Shown here in pieces: positions 56,673 to 64,000 of a DNA stretch of 64,000 nucleotides. The position numbers were made by a program, and so were the translations under genes. The notes under the pieces are model-generated. The model saw only the letters and a list, made by a program, of their open reading frames with translations. It did not search any database and was not told the origin of the DNA. Every line of letters begins with the position of its first letter. Position 1 is the stretch's first letter. This DNA is from CAVYXK01 sp963708245 (GTDB taxonomy: Bacteria; Pseudomonadota; Alphaproteobacteria; Acetobacterales; Acetobacteraceae), in the NCBI GenBank assembly GCA_963708245.1, contig OY970201.1, positions 3,534,001 through 3,598,000 of the forward strand, read 5' to 3'.

Positions 56673-56712
56673 ATCGGGGAACGATAGCAGATACTCCATG
56701 TCCCTGGGGCGA

Positions 56713-56898
56713 TCAAGCTGTCCCGGACGGGTCGGGCGGCGCCTCATCCTCTGGTTCGTCCCTGGCAGCCGGAACCCGATACATTCCGGTAAACCAGCGG
56801 CCCAGATCGACATCGGCGCAGCGCCGACTGCAGAACGGCGCCAACCGAGGATCGGACGGCTTGCCGCAGATCGGGCATACGGGTTCCGCATCAGGCAT
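56713..56898 (-). CDS. yacG: YacG zinc protein, DNA gyrase inhibitor
   Basis: The 61-residue protein has both halves of the YacG zinc site, CPICGKP (8-14) and PFCSRRCADVDLGRWFTG (22-40), followed by an acidic, Pro-rich tail. In Escherichia coli YacG binds GyrB and blocks DNA binding. The start overlaps the rng stop by 8 bases, so it is the last protein gene of the hisG-infA operon. Confidence 0.93.
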   Translation of the reverse strand: MPDAEPVCPICGKPSDPRLAPFCSRRCADVDLGRWFTGMYRVPAARDEPEDEAPPDPSGTA

Positions 56899-58003
56899 CC
56901 GACATCTCCAGGCTGAAACCCGCCACCGCGGGATCCGATCGCAGCATCAGGGGACGCCCTGCCCGTCGTGCAAGATCGGAGAGCGCCATCGGATCATTTT
57001 GCAGAGCCGCAACAATCGTCGGCGCCGCGCGCAGCACCGGCAACCGGTCCGGCCTAGCCGCCAGGTCCGCGGCAATTTGCCGCAGCGCGGCCAGTCCTGT
57101 CGCATGCGGCCCGACAAGCAGCTCGTGCAGGGGCGGATGCACGCGCGGGCGCAGGATTTCGGCCAATCCGAGCGCCGTGAAGCCGAAAAGCCGCGGGCGC
57201 AGCGGGTCCTCGGCGAGCACTGCAGCCAAGTCCGGCCGCAGGGCCGCGCGCCGGCGCACCGACAGGCCGGCAAAATCGATCAGGATCGCGCCGGAGAGGT
57301 TGCGCAACCGTATCTGCCGGGCGAGCACCGGCAGCGCCGCCCGGTTGAACTCGATCTGAGCCGCCGCCTTGTCGCGGCGTTCGGCGGTCGCCGCTCCAGT
57401 ATCGAGGTCGATCGCGACCAGGGCCGGTGTTGCGGAAATATGCAGCCGCCCCCCGCCGGGCAGCTCGACCGTCGGGCTGCCGAGCACCTCGATGTCGGCT
57501 TCCAGCACATCGTCGAAGACCGGATGCTCGACCGAAAAACGGTCTCCGAGGCTTCGGCGCAGAATGGCAGCCAGTGCGGCGTCGTCCACGATGATCGGGG
57601 CGTCGGGATAAAGCCGGGCCAACCGCTCCACGCCCCCCGGTCCACGCCGCAGCAAGGCGGGCGGGCCGGCGCCCACCAGGGCACGCTCGCCCGCTTCGAG
57701 CACAGCCGACAGACGGGGACCCTTGCCGCCCTGCGCCGCTCGCGTAATGCGGACGCCCAGCGTGTCGCCCTCGGTGACCGCCGCGCCGCCCTGGCTGTCC
57801 GGCAGAAACCCCTCCGCCCCGTCCAAAGCGACGAACGAACCCGCCATGGCTGGCACCCGTGCGGTCACCCGGCCGCGGTGGAGGTCGCCCACACCGTCCG
57901 GCGCGCCGGGGCGCCAGATCGTGTAATCGCAGAGCTCGTTCCCCCGCGCCGCCGCCACACGAATCTCGCCGGGGCTGGAGGCGGCGAGGATGCGGAGAGT
58001 CAC
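56891..58003 (-). CDS. rng: Ribonuclease E/G family protein, short form
   Basis: GTG 58003 overlaps the maf stop by four bases and gives 370 residues; a longer frame begins in maf. An S1-like stretch is seen at GDLHRGRVTARVPAMAGSFVALDGAEGFLP (about 30-65). The catalytic DNase I-like part has VAIDLDTGAATA and ILIDFAGL, the two acidic residues that bind magnesium in RNase E. The Zn-link CPxC motif usual before the C-terminus is absent, as is the RNase E scaffold. It probably acts in rRNA/mRNA maturation. The maf-rng-yacG order is usual in alphaproteobacteria. Confidence 0.88.
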   Translation of the reverse strand: MTLRILAASSPGEIRVAAARGNELCDYTIWRPGAPDGVGDLHRGRVTARVPAMAGSFVALDGAEGFLPDSQGGAAVTEGDTLGVRITRAAQGGKGPRLSAVLEAGERALVGAGPPALLRRGPGGVERLARLYPDAPIIVDDAALAAILRRSLGDRFSVEHPVFDDVLEADIEVLGSPTVELPGGGRLHISATPALVAIDLDTGAATAERRDKAAAQIEFNRAALPVLARQIRLRNLSGAILIDFAGLSVRRRAALRPDLAAVLAEDPLRPRLFGFTALGLAEILRPRVHPPLHELLVGPHATGLAALRQIAADLAARPDRLPVLRAAPTIVAALQNDPMALSDLARRAGRPLMLRSDPAVAGFSLEMSDA

Positions 58004-58575
58004 GGCAACTCCCAGCCGATTCCACGCAGGAGCTGGGCGGTCTCGAAGAGCGGCAGGCCCATCACGTTCGAATAACTGCCAGAGAGGAACCGAACGAACA
58101 CGGCAGCGCGGCCCTGGATGGCGTAACCGCCAGCCTTCCCCTGCCATTCGCTGCTGTCCAGATAGGCGCGGAGCTGCCGATCGGTCAGCCGGGCAAATGC
58201 AACGATACTTTCCACGAGCCGCTCGGTTCTCCGATCACCCGGCCCCTGCAGAACGACTGTCGTAATCACGCGATGCCGCCGGCCCGACAGCAGCGCCAGA
58301 CAGGCTTGCGCCTGCTCCGGGGTGTTGGGCTTGCCCAAGATGCGTCGACCAACGGCAACGACCGTGTCGGCCGCCAGCACGACGGCGCTGGGCACCGCCG
58401 CGGCAGCGGCCTTGGCGCGCGCCAGCCGTGCCGCGTGCAGGCGCGGCAATTCGCCGGCCAGTGGTGTCTCGTCGATATCAGGGGTCAGCACGCGATCGGG
58501 AACGATCCCAATCTGGGACAGCAGCGCGAGCCGGCGCGGACTCGCCGAGGCGAGGACCAGAGCCGGTCGGCTCAC
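58000..58575 (-). CDS. maf: Maf-family nucleotide pyrophosphatase
   Basis: The start is GTG 58575, overlapping infA by four bases. The 191 residues show ASASPRRLALLSQIG (substrate loop), DETPLAGE, VVLAADTVVAVGRRILGKP (catalytic Asp) and GYAIQGRAAVFVRFLSGSYSNVMGLPLFE, all typical. Maf proteins hydrolyse non-canonical or excess NTPs to NMP and pyrophosphate. Confidence 0.95.
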   Translation of the reverse strand: MSRPALVLASASPRRLALLSQIGIVPDRVLTPDIDETPLAGELPRLHAARLARAKAAAAAVPSAVVLAADTVVAVGRRILGKPNTPEQAQACLALLSGRRHRVITTVVLQGPGDRRTERLVESIVAFARLTDRQLRAYLDSSEWQGKAGGYAIQGRAAVFVRFLSGSYSNVMGLPLFETAQLLRGIGWELP

Positions 58576-58790
58576 TTGAAGCGGAAGGTGATCCGCCCCT
58601 TGGTCAGGTCGTAGGGAGTCATTTCGACATTGACCCGATCGCCCGCCAGCACTCGGATGCGGTTCTTGCGCATCTTGCCGCTGGTGTGGGCCAGGATGGT
58701 GTGCTCGTTGTCGAGCTTGACGCGGAACATGGCGTTGGGCAGCAGCTCCGTCACCATCCCGCTGAATTCGATCATGTCTTCTTTCGACAT
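58572..58790 (-). CDS. infA: Translation initiation factor IF-1
   Basis: The protein is 72 residues, the standard length, with MSKEDMIEFSGMVTELLPNAMFRVKLDNEH and ILAHTSGKMRKNRIRVLAGD, the single OB/S1 fold, and ends KGRITFRFK. ATG 58790 has GAGGGTTG just upstream. It lies 58 bases after hisD in the same operon. Confidence 0.98.
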   Translation of the reverse strand: MSKEDMIEFSGMVTELLPNAMFRVKLDNEHTILAHTSGKMRKNRIRVLAGDRVNVEMTPYDLTKGRITFRFK

Positions 58791-58848
58791 CAACCCTCGT
58801 TCAATGCTTCGGATTCGGCGCGGAACATGAGGTCCGAGGATGCGCGGG

Positions 58849-60156
58849 TCAAGCGCGTCGATCGAGTTCCTGCCCCAATCGGACAGCGATGCTGCGTGCA
58901 TGCGCGTGCAATCCTTCGGCCTCGGCCAGCGCCACCGCCGTCGGCCCGACCTTGGCCAAGGCGGCCGCGTCGGCCTCCACCCACGTCGTGCGCTTGAGGA
59001 AGTCGAACACCGAGAGGCCTGAGGCGAATCGTGCGGTCCCCCCAGTCGGCAGCACGTGATTGGGCCCGGCGACGTAGTCGCCCACCGCTTCGGGGCAGAA
59101 GCGGCCGAGAAAGACAGCACCGGCGTGCCGGACTCGCCCAAAGACCCATTCGGGGTCGCTCAGCATGAGTTGGAGATGCTCGGGCGCCAGGCTGTTCACC
59201 AAGCTGGCCGCTTCTTCCCAGTCACCCACCAGAATCACTGCGCCATGCGCTTGCCAGCTTGTACCGGCGATTGTGGCCCGCGGCAGGCTTGCCAGCTCGG
59301 TCGCGACTGCTTTCACGACGGAATCGGCCAGCTCCGCGCTGTCGGTGATCAGGATGGCCTGCGCCGCCTCGTCGTGCTCGGCCTGGGCCAGCAGGTCCAA
59401 CGCAACGTGGCGCGGGTCGTTGGACGCATCCGCAAGCACCACCACCTCGGACGGCCCGGCGATCGAGTCGATGCCGACGCGGCCGAAGACTTGACGCTTG
59501 GCCTCCGCGACATACGCGTTACCTGGGCCGACGATGCGGTCCACAGACTGGATGCTTGCGGTGCCATAGGCCAGGGCCGCGACCGCCTGAGCGCCGCCGA
59601 CGCGGTAAATCTCCGCCACGCCGGCCCGGCGCGCGGCGGCCAGCACCAAAGGGTTCAGCACCCCGCCGGGTGTCGGCACGCACATGGCGATCCGCCCGAC
59701 CCCCGCCACCCGGGCGGGAATCGCGTTCATCAAAACAGACGAAGGGTAGGCCGCCTTGCCGCCCGGCACATACAGGCCGACCGCATCGAGCGGAGTCCAA
59801 CGCAAACCTAGCGTCAGGCCGGCCTCATCGGTCAAGCGAAGGTCGGTGGGGCGCTGGGCGCAATGGAACGCCTCGATCCGGCCGGCCGCAACGCCGAGCG
59901 CCGCCATCAGGTCCGGCGGGATCGCAGCCACCGCCGTTTCGATTTCGTCCGGGGTGATGCGGAGCCGGTCGGGCGTAAGGCGCAAGCCGTCAAAACAGGC
60001 CGTGAGGTCTATCAGCGCTGCGTCACCGCGCGCCCGCACGTCGGCGATGATCGCGGCGACCGCCTGATCGACCCTCTCCCTAGTGTCACGGTTCTCGGCG
60101 AGCAGCGCGGCAAAGCGAGACTCGAAATCCGGCTCCCAGGTGGCGAGGCGCTTCAC
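58849..60156 (-). CDS. hisD: Histidinol dehydrogenase
   Basis: The 435-residue enzyme oxidises histidinol to histidine in two NAD steps. Seen are YVPGGKAAYPSSVLMNAIPARVAGV (NAD loop), GPGNAYVAEAKRQVFGRVGIDSIAGPSEV, LAQAEHDEAAQAIL (zinc Gln and His) and LPTGGTARFASGLSVFDFLKRTT with the C-terminal zinc-site region. GTG 60156 overlaps hisG by four bases. Confidence 0.97.
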   Translation of the reverse strand: MKRLATWEPDFESRFAALLAENRDTRERVDQAVAAIIADVRARGDAALIDLTACFDGLRLTPDRLRITPDEIETAVAAIPPDLMAALGVAAGRIEAFHCAQRPTDLRLTDEAGLTLGLRWTPLDAVGLYVPGGKAAYPSSVLMNAIPARVAGVGRIAMCVPTPGGVLNPLVLAAARRAGVAEIYRVGGAQAVAALAYGTASIQSVDRIVGPGNAYVAEAKRQVFGRVGIDSIAGPSEVVVLADASNDPRHVALDLLAQAEHDEAAQAILITDSAELADSVVKAVATELASLPRATIAGTSWQAHGAVILVGDWEEAASLVNSLAPEHLQLMLSDPEWVFGRVRHAGAVFLGRFCPEAVGDYVAGPNHVLPTGGTARFASGLSVFDFLKRTTWVEADAAALAKVGPTAVALAEAEGLHAHARSIAVRLGQELDRRA

Positions 60157-60848
60157 GCGTCAGCGAGAGCAGCACGGAATCGGGCGATCCAGCTGCCGAT
60201 CGTCTCGGGCCACGTTTTCAGCGCGATCCGGTTGACGATCAGGCGGCTGGTGATGGGGGCGATGACCTCGGTTTCGACCAGGCCGTTGGCCCGCAGCGTC
60301 GAGCCGGTCTGCACCAGATCGACGATAAGCCGGGAAAGTCCAAGCCCCGGGGCCAGCTCCATCGCCCCGCTGAGCGTCACCACCTCGGCATGGATGCCGC
60401 GGCTGGCGAAATGCCGGCGGGCGATGTTGGGGTATTTCGTGGCCACCCGTACGCGCGACCAACGGGTGGGATCGTCGGTGCCGGCGGTCTCGGCCGGTTC
60501 GGCGACCGATACGCGGCAGGCCCCGATACCAAGGTCGAGCGGGGCGTAAATCTCCGGGTAGTCGAACTCCATCAACACATCGGCCCCGCAGATGCCGAGC
60601 GGGGCGGCGCCGAACGCCACGAAGGTGGCGACATCGAACGGGCGCACCCGCACCACGTCCAGCCCCGGATCGCTGGTAGGGAAGCGGAGGTGACGGCTTT
60701 GCTCGTCGGCATAGTCGGGCGCCGGCTCGATCCCGGCGCGAGCGAGCAGGGCACCGCACTCGGCCAGGATGCGGCCCTTGGGCAGCGCCAGCACGATCGG
60801 GCTGGAGGGCGCGGGTTCCAGGGCAGTGACGGGAAACGGGGCGGTCAT
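60153..60848 (-). CDS. hisG: ATP phosphoribosyltransferase, short form
   Basis: At 231 residues it is the short HisG that lacks the regulatory C-domain and works with HisZ, which is not in this window. Motifs: LALPKGRILAECGALLARAG, VRVRPFDVATFVAFGAAPLGICGADVL and DLVQTGSTLRANGLVE (the PRPP-binding loop). It starts the operon hisG-hisD-infA-maf-rng-yacG. The N-terminal 15 residues are unusual; an internal start (VLALPKG region) has no ATG. Upstream to 61041 nothing else is seen. Confidence 0.95.
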   Translation of the reverse strand: MTAPFPVTALEPAPSSPIVLALPKGRILAECGALLARAGIEPAPDYADEQSRHLRFPTSDPGLDVVRVRPFDVATFVAFGAAPLGICGADVLMEFDYPEIYAPLDLGIGACRVSVAEPAETAGTDDPTRWSRVRVATKYPNIARRHFASRGIHAEVVTLSGAMELAPGLGLSRLIVDLVQTGSTLRANGLVETEVIAPITSRLIVNRIALKTWPETIGSWIARFRAALADA

Positions 60849-61041
60849 GCGGCGTGGCCTTTACACCGCGGCAGCGTGAGGCGGAACCCTGGTGGCGGAG
60901 TTGGCGGCGAGCGTCATTCGAGCGTCATTGGAGCGACGAAGCAGTAGGCGCGCTCATTTCAAGGTGAATCCTTAATGGAGGGTTGCGACGGGAGCAGGAC
61001 CTGGAAAGCCGATATCCACGCCTCGACTGGCGTTCGTCACA

Positions 61042-61668
61042 GTGGCGGGCACCCTTCTTTATCTTGGGCTCGCCGTCCTGGGCTGGGGTGGGTTCAGTAC
61101 TTTCTTCTCACATCCCGCCCTGGTTGTCCTGGCGGCCACACTCTTCGCATTGTCCGGCGTAGCGATCTTCAGTGGCGGAAATCTGAGTCCGGGCGAGCGA
61201 GAGGATCGCAGCAACCGATGGGTCCTGGTGCCCTTTGCACTGATCGGGCTGCTCAGCGCCTACCTGCCGGCCTACACGGATCGCATCGGGTTCTTAACCA
61301 TCGACGGTGATGCGGTTCGCTGGGTCGGAGTTGTGCTGTTCGCCGCCGGCGGTGCGCTACGAATCTGGCCGGTATTCGTGCTCGGGCGACGGTTCAGCGG
61401 GTTGGTCGCAATCCAGCCGGGGCATGCCCTCGTCACCAGCGGCGTCTATCGCGTCATCCGGCACCCGAGCTATCTCGGATTGCTCGTCAACTCGCTGGGA
61501 TGGGCGCTCGCCTTTCGATCAGGCGTTGGCGTGCTGCTCACAGCGCTCATTGTCCCGCCCCTCCTCGCCCGCATAACCGCGGAGGAACGGCTGTTGCGTA
61601 CGCAATTCGGCGCTGAGTATGCTGCCTATTGCCGCCGCACATCACGACTGATTCCCGGCGTGTATTGA
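61042..61668 (+). CDS. Isoprenylcysteine-carboxyl-methyltransferase-like membrane protein
   Basis: GTG 61042 gives 208 residues, with five or so membrane helices and the C-terminal ICMT-type SAM site: RRFSGLVAIQPGHALVTSGVYRVIRHPSYLGLLVNSLG and EERLLRTQFGAEYAAYCRRTSRLIP. Homology to the family seems to start earlier (STPRLAF), but the codon where ATG is expected reads ATA at about 61013-61015, so either GTG 61042 or an upstream non-ATG start is used. Such bacterial proteins methylate unknown small or lipid substrates. Confidence 0.8.
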   Translation: MAGTLLYLGLAVLGWGGFSTFFSHPALVVLAATLFALSGVAIFSGGNLSPGEREDRSNRWVLVPFALIGLLSAYLPAYTDRIGFLTIDGDAVRWVGVVLFAAGGALRIWPVFVLGRRFSGLVAIQPGHALVTSGVYRVIRHPSYLGLLVNSLGWALAFRSGVGVLLTALIVPPLLARITAEERLLRTQFGAEYAAYCRRTSRLIPGVY

Positions 61669-61735
61669 TGGGAGCCTCTGCAGTCTGAACCCGACTGCAG
61701 CACCAAAACATCTAGCGCGAGGAGCCACGACCCCG

Positions 61736-63721
61736 ATGGACCATTCCGTTCAGACTTCATCTCCGGAAGTACGTGGCAATCAGGTGGCCCATCCGCTGGA
61801 TCCGCTCTCGGCACAGGAGATTGCGCGCGCGACGGCGATCATTCAGGCGCATTTCCCCTGGGGGAAGGATCTGCGGGTCGAGACGATCGATGTCGAAGAA
61901 CCCGACAAAGCTGTCGTGCGCAACCACGTTCCGGGCACGCCATTCCCCCGAATTGCCCGGTTCAACATCTACCGGACCGGCGTGATGGGCGTCTGGCAGG
62001 GCCGGGCCGATCTGGAACGCGGCGAGGTCATCACCAAGACCTTCAGGCCCGAGGCGCGGGCCATGGTCGCGGTGGAAGAGGTCCTGCTGATCGAGAAGAC
62101 CGTTAAGGCCGATCCACGCTTTCAGGAGGCACTGCGCCGCCGGGGCCTGCTGGCCGAAGCCGACAACATGTGCATCGACCCGTGGACGGTGGGCGACTTC
62201 GGCTACGAGATCGAGCGAGGCCGCCGGGTACTCAACTGTTTCGTCTGGATGCGCAATTTCCCACTCGACAATTACTACGCCCACCCCGTCGAGGGGCTGC
62301 ACGCGCTGATCGATCTCAGCACGCTCGAGATCCTGCGCGTCGAGGATCATTTTGAAGCAACCGGCGACTATATTCCCGTCCCACGCACGCCGCTCAACTT
62401 CGATGCCGACGTGCTGACGGAGTTTCGGGCGCCGTCCGCACCTCTCGACATCGTGCAGCCCGCCGGCCCGGGGTATCGGGTCGCGGGCAATCACGTCACC
62501 TGGGAGAACTGGGATTTACGCGTCGGCTTCAATGGTCGCGAGGGCCTTGTCCTCCACACGATCGGCTACACCCATCAGGGCCGGCGGCGGCCGATTGTCT
62601 ATCGCGCCTCCATCGCCGAGATGGTTGTACCGTACGGCACGCCAGAGCGAAGCCATTACCGGAAGAACGTGTTCGACAGCGGAGAAATCGGCTTTGGTCG
62701 TATGGCCAATTCGCTGAAGCTCGGCTGCGATTGCCTGGGAGCGATCCATTATTTTGATGCCGTGGTGCCTGACTTGTTCGGCGTCCCGCGCACCATCGAA
62801 AACGCGATCTGCCTGCATGAGGAAGATGCCGGTCTTTCCTGGAAGCATTTCGACGTTCGCACCGGTCGGACAGAAGTCCGCCGCGCCAGGAAACTGGTGA
62901 TCTCGTCGATCTCTACCATCGGCAACTACGAATACGCATCGTACTGGTATTTGCACCAAGATGGCCGCATCGAGTACGAGATGAAGGCGACCGGCATCAT
63001 CAACACCGCCGGCTGCCATCCCGGTCAGCCCGGCAAGTACGGAACCGAGGTTGCCCCAGGCATCCTTGGCCACATCCACCAGCACATTTTTTGTGCTCGG
63101 CTGGACATGGAAGTCGACGGGCCCACGAATACTGTCATGGAATGCGACACGATCGCGCCGCCCACGGGACCGGAGAACCCGCACGGCAACGTCTTCTATG
63201 TCGAGGAACAGCCACTCACGACCGAATGCCACGCACAACGCAACAGCGACTTCTCGCGGATGCGCTACTGGAAGATCATCAATCCAGAGGCCCGGAACTG
63301 GGTCGGCACGCCGACCGCCTATAAGCTCGAGGCCAGCTCCGCGGTGCAGCCCTTCACTGCGCCTGACAGTCCCTCTGGGCGGCGCGGCAGGTTCATCCAG
63401 CATCAGATCTGGGTAACGCCGTTCCATCCCGACGAACGGTTCCCGGCCGGCGAGTTCGTCAACCAATCGCGCGGCGACGATGGATTGCAGGCTTGGACCG
63501 AGCGCGATCGGTCGATCGAGAACACCGACATCGTGCTGTGGCACAGTTTCGGGATGCACCACGTGCCCCGACCGGAAGATCATCCGGTGCAAACCTGCGT
63601 CGTCTGCGGCTTCAAGCTGCTGCCGTTTGGATTCTTCGACCAAAACCCGGTGATTGACCTGCCGCGCACGCAAAACGCCGCAAGCTGCTGTACCTCCGCG
63701 ACGGCCAACTGTTGCGACTGA
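61736..63721 (+). CDS. Primary-amine oxidase (copper/TPQ)
   Basis: The 661-residue enzyme oxidises primary amines to aldehydes with release of ammonia and hydrogen peroxide. The catalytic Asp lies in CLGAIHYFDAVVPDLFG (about 340), the TPQ precursor Tyr in TIGNYEYASYWYL (about 400), and the copper His residues in GHIHQHIFCARLD (HxH) and VLWHSFGMHHVPRPED. RBS: GCGAGGAGCC. No signal peptide is seen, so it may be cytoplasmic. The C-terminus ends in an unusual Cys-rich stretch (ASCCTSATANCCD) after the normal PVIDLP end. Confidence 0.95.
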   Translation: MDHSVQTSSPEVRGNQVAHPLDPLSAQEIARATAIIQAHFPWGKDLRVETIDVEEPDKAVVRNHVPGTPFPRIARFNIYRTGVMGVWQGRADLERGEVITKTFRPEARAMVAVEEVLLIEKTVKADPRFQEALRRRGLLAEADNMCIDPWTVGDFGYEIERGRRVLNCFVWMRNFPLDNYYAHPVEGLHALIDLSTLEILRVEDHFEATGDYIPVPRTPLNFDADVLTEFRAPSAPLDIVQPAGPGYRVAGNHVTWENWDLRVGFNGREGLVLHTIGYTHQGRRRPIVYRASIAEMVVPYGTPERSHYRKNVFDSGEIGFGRMANSLKLGCDCLGAIHYFDAVVPDLFGVPRTIENAICLHEEDAGLSWKHFDVRTGRTEVRRARKLVISSISTIGNYEYASYWYLHQDGRIEYEMKATGIINTAGCHPGQPGKYGTEVAPGILGHIHQHIFCARLDMEVDGPTNTVMECDTIAPPTGPENPHGNVFYVEEQPLTTECHAQRNSDFSRMRYWKIINPEARNWVGTPTAYKLEASSAVQPFTAPDSPSGRRGRFIQHQIWVTPFHPDERFPAGEFVNQSRGDDGLQAWTERDRSIENTDIVLWHSFGMHHVPRPEDHPVQTCVVCGFKLLPFGFFDQNPVIDLPRTQNAASCCTSATANCCD

Positions 63722-63763
63722 GAAGAAGGCCGACCGTGACGTCGCTTCGCGGACGGCCCTACT

Positions 63764-64000
63764 TCAGATCCGACGCACCGGTAACCACCACGCCAGCAGC
63801 ATGGCGGTGGCGGTGAATCCCGAAATGGTCAGGAACGCCCCGCGGAACGCAGTTGCGATCTCCACCTGCACCGCCGCACGCTGCGCCGCCGCGAGCCCGG
63901 CCAGCGCCGATGGTCCGCGCTCCACCAGGTCAGCAAATATCGCCGCCGTATGAGGATCCTGTGCCGCCAACAGTGCGAACAGCACCGCACCCACCAGCGC
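63764..64000 (-). CDS. MFS drug-resistance-type transporter, C-terminal end only
   Basis: The minus frame enters from beyond the right edge and ends at 63764: GAVLFALLAAQDPHTAAIF, EIATAFRGAFLTISGFTATAMLLAWWLPVRRI. A helix, a long periplasmic loop with ALAGLAAAQ, and a last helix ending WWLPxRRI are how DHA2-type (14-helix) transporters end. Only about 78 residues are inside the window. Confidence 0.65.
   Translation of the reverse strand, partial: ALVGAVLFALLAAQDPHTAAIFADLVERGPSALAGLAAAQRAAVQVEIATAFRGAFLTISGFTATAMLLAWWLPVRRI

Noticed and set aside
56337..56891. A 184-residue minus ORF containing AQVAQLVEHATENRSVGGS
   Set aside because: This is the well-known false translation of a tRNA gene, here tRNA-Phe.
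61757..63673. Long minus ORFs opposite the copper amine oxidase
   Set aside because: Codon-bias shadows of a gene with all catalytic residues on the plus strand.

Overview
The window looks like a high-GC alphaproteobacterial chromosome, probably Rhodospirillales/Acetobacteraceae-like. The main support is the tight minus-strand housekeeping operon hisG-hisD-infA-maf-rng-yacG followed by tRNA-Phe at 56.6-60.9 kb, together with many IS and group II intron families common in that class. The taxon is an inference from gene content only.

Layout. About 0-19.8 kb is a mobile-element graveyard. It holds a DUF262 (GmrSD-type) gene cut by the left edge, a decayed tyrosine recombinase, an intact HpcH/HpaI aldolase, and a class III CoA-transferase that lost its N-terminus, carries an internal stop and is split by an IS256 element with a perfect 8-bp target duplication. 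It also holds an IS21 element whose istB is split by a two-gene large-serine-recombinase element, an integrase/excisionase module with a truncated partner, and pseudogenes of an MFS transporter and an ISL3 transposase.

19.8-33.1 kb and 40.5-46.8 kb form a catabolic/transport region in three blocks. The first has an M24 peptidase-like hydrolase, an AstE/DoeB-like deacylase, a PhyH dioxygenase, a threonine-synthase-like PLP enzyme, a carbohydrate-type (MalEFG-like) ABC importer and a FadR-type regulator. The second is a polar amino-acid-type ABC importer (30.1-33.1 kb). The third is a minus-strand operon mlrC - ridA(pseudo) - M24-like - polar amino-acid ABC importer. M24, AstE-like and threonine-dehydratase/synthase-like genes beside importers recall ectoine (doe/eut) utilisation, but the substrate cannot be named from sequence. 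Between the blocks lie one of two near-identical IS5-family elements, an IS66 remnant, a recombinase fragment, a complete group II intron and an IS91 element with its integrase.

46.8-56 kb is again decayed: Hint-protein and GIY-YIG-like pseudogenes, a group II intron relic carrying an IS110 element, an ISL3 element with an amber codon, and a membrane-protein gene split by the second IS5-family copy.

At the junction with core genome (56.0-56.2 kb) lies the most unusual object. All parts of a tRNA are present in circularly permuted order: the 3' half with CCA comes first, then a 3-nt linker, then the 5' half. A promoter-like element precedes it and a strong hairpin follows it. The window ends with an ICMT-like membrane methyltransferase, a copper amine oxidase and the tail of an MFS transporter.
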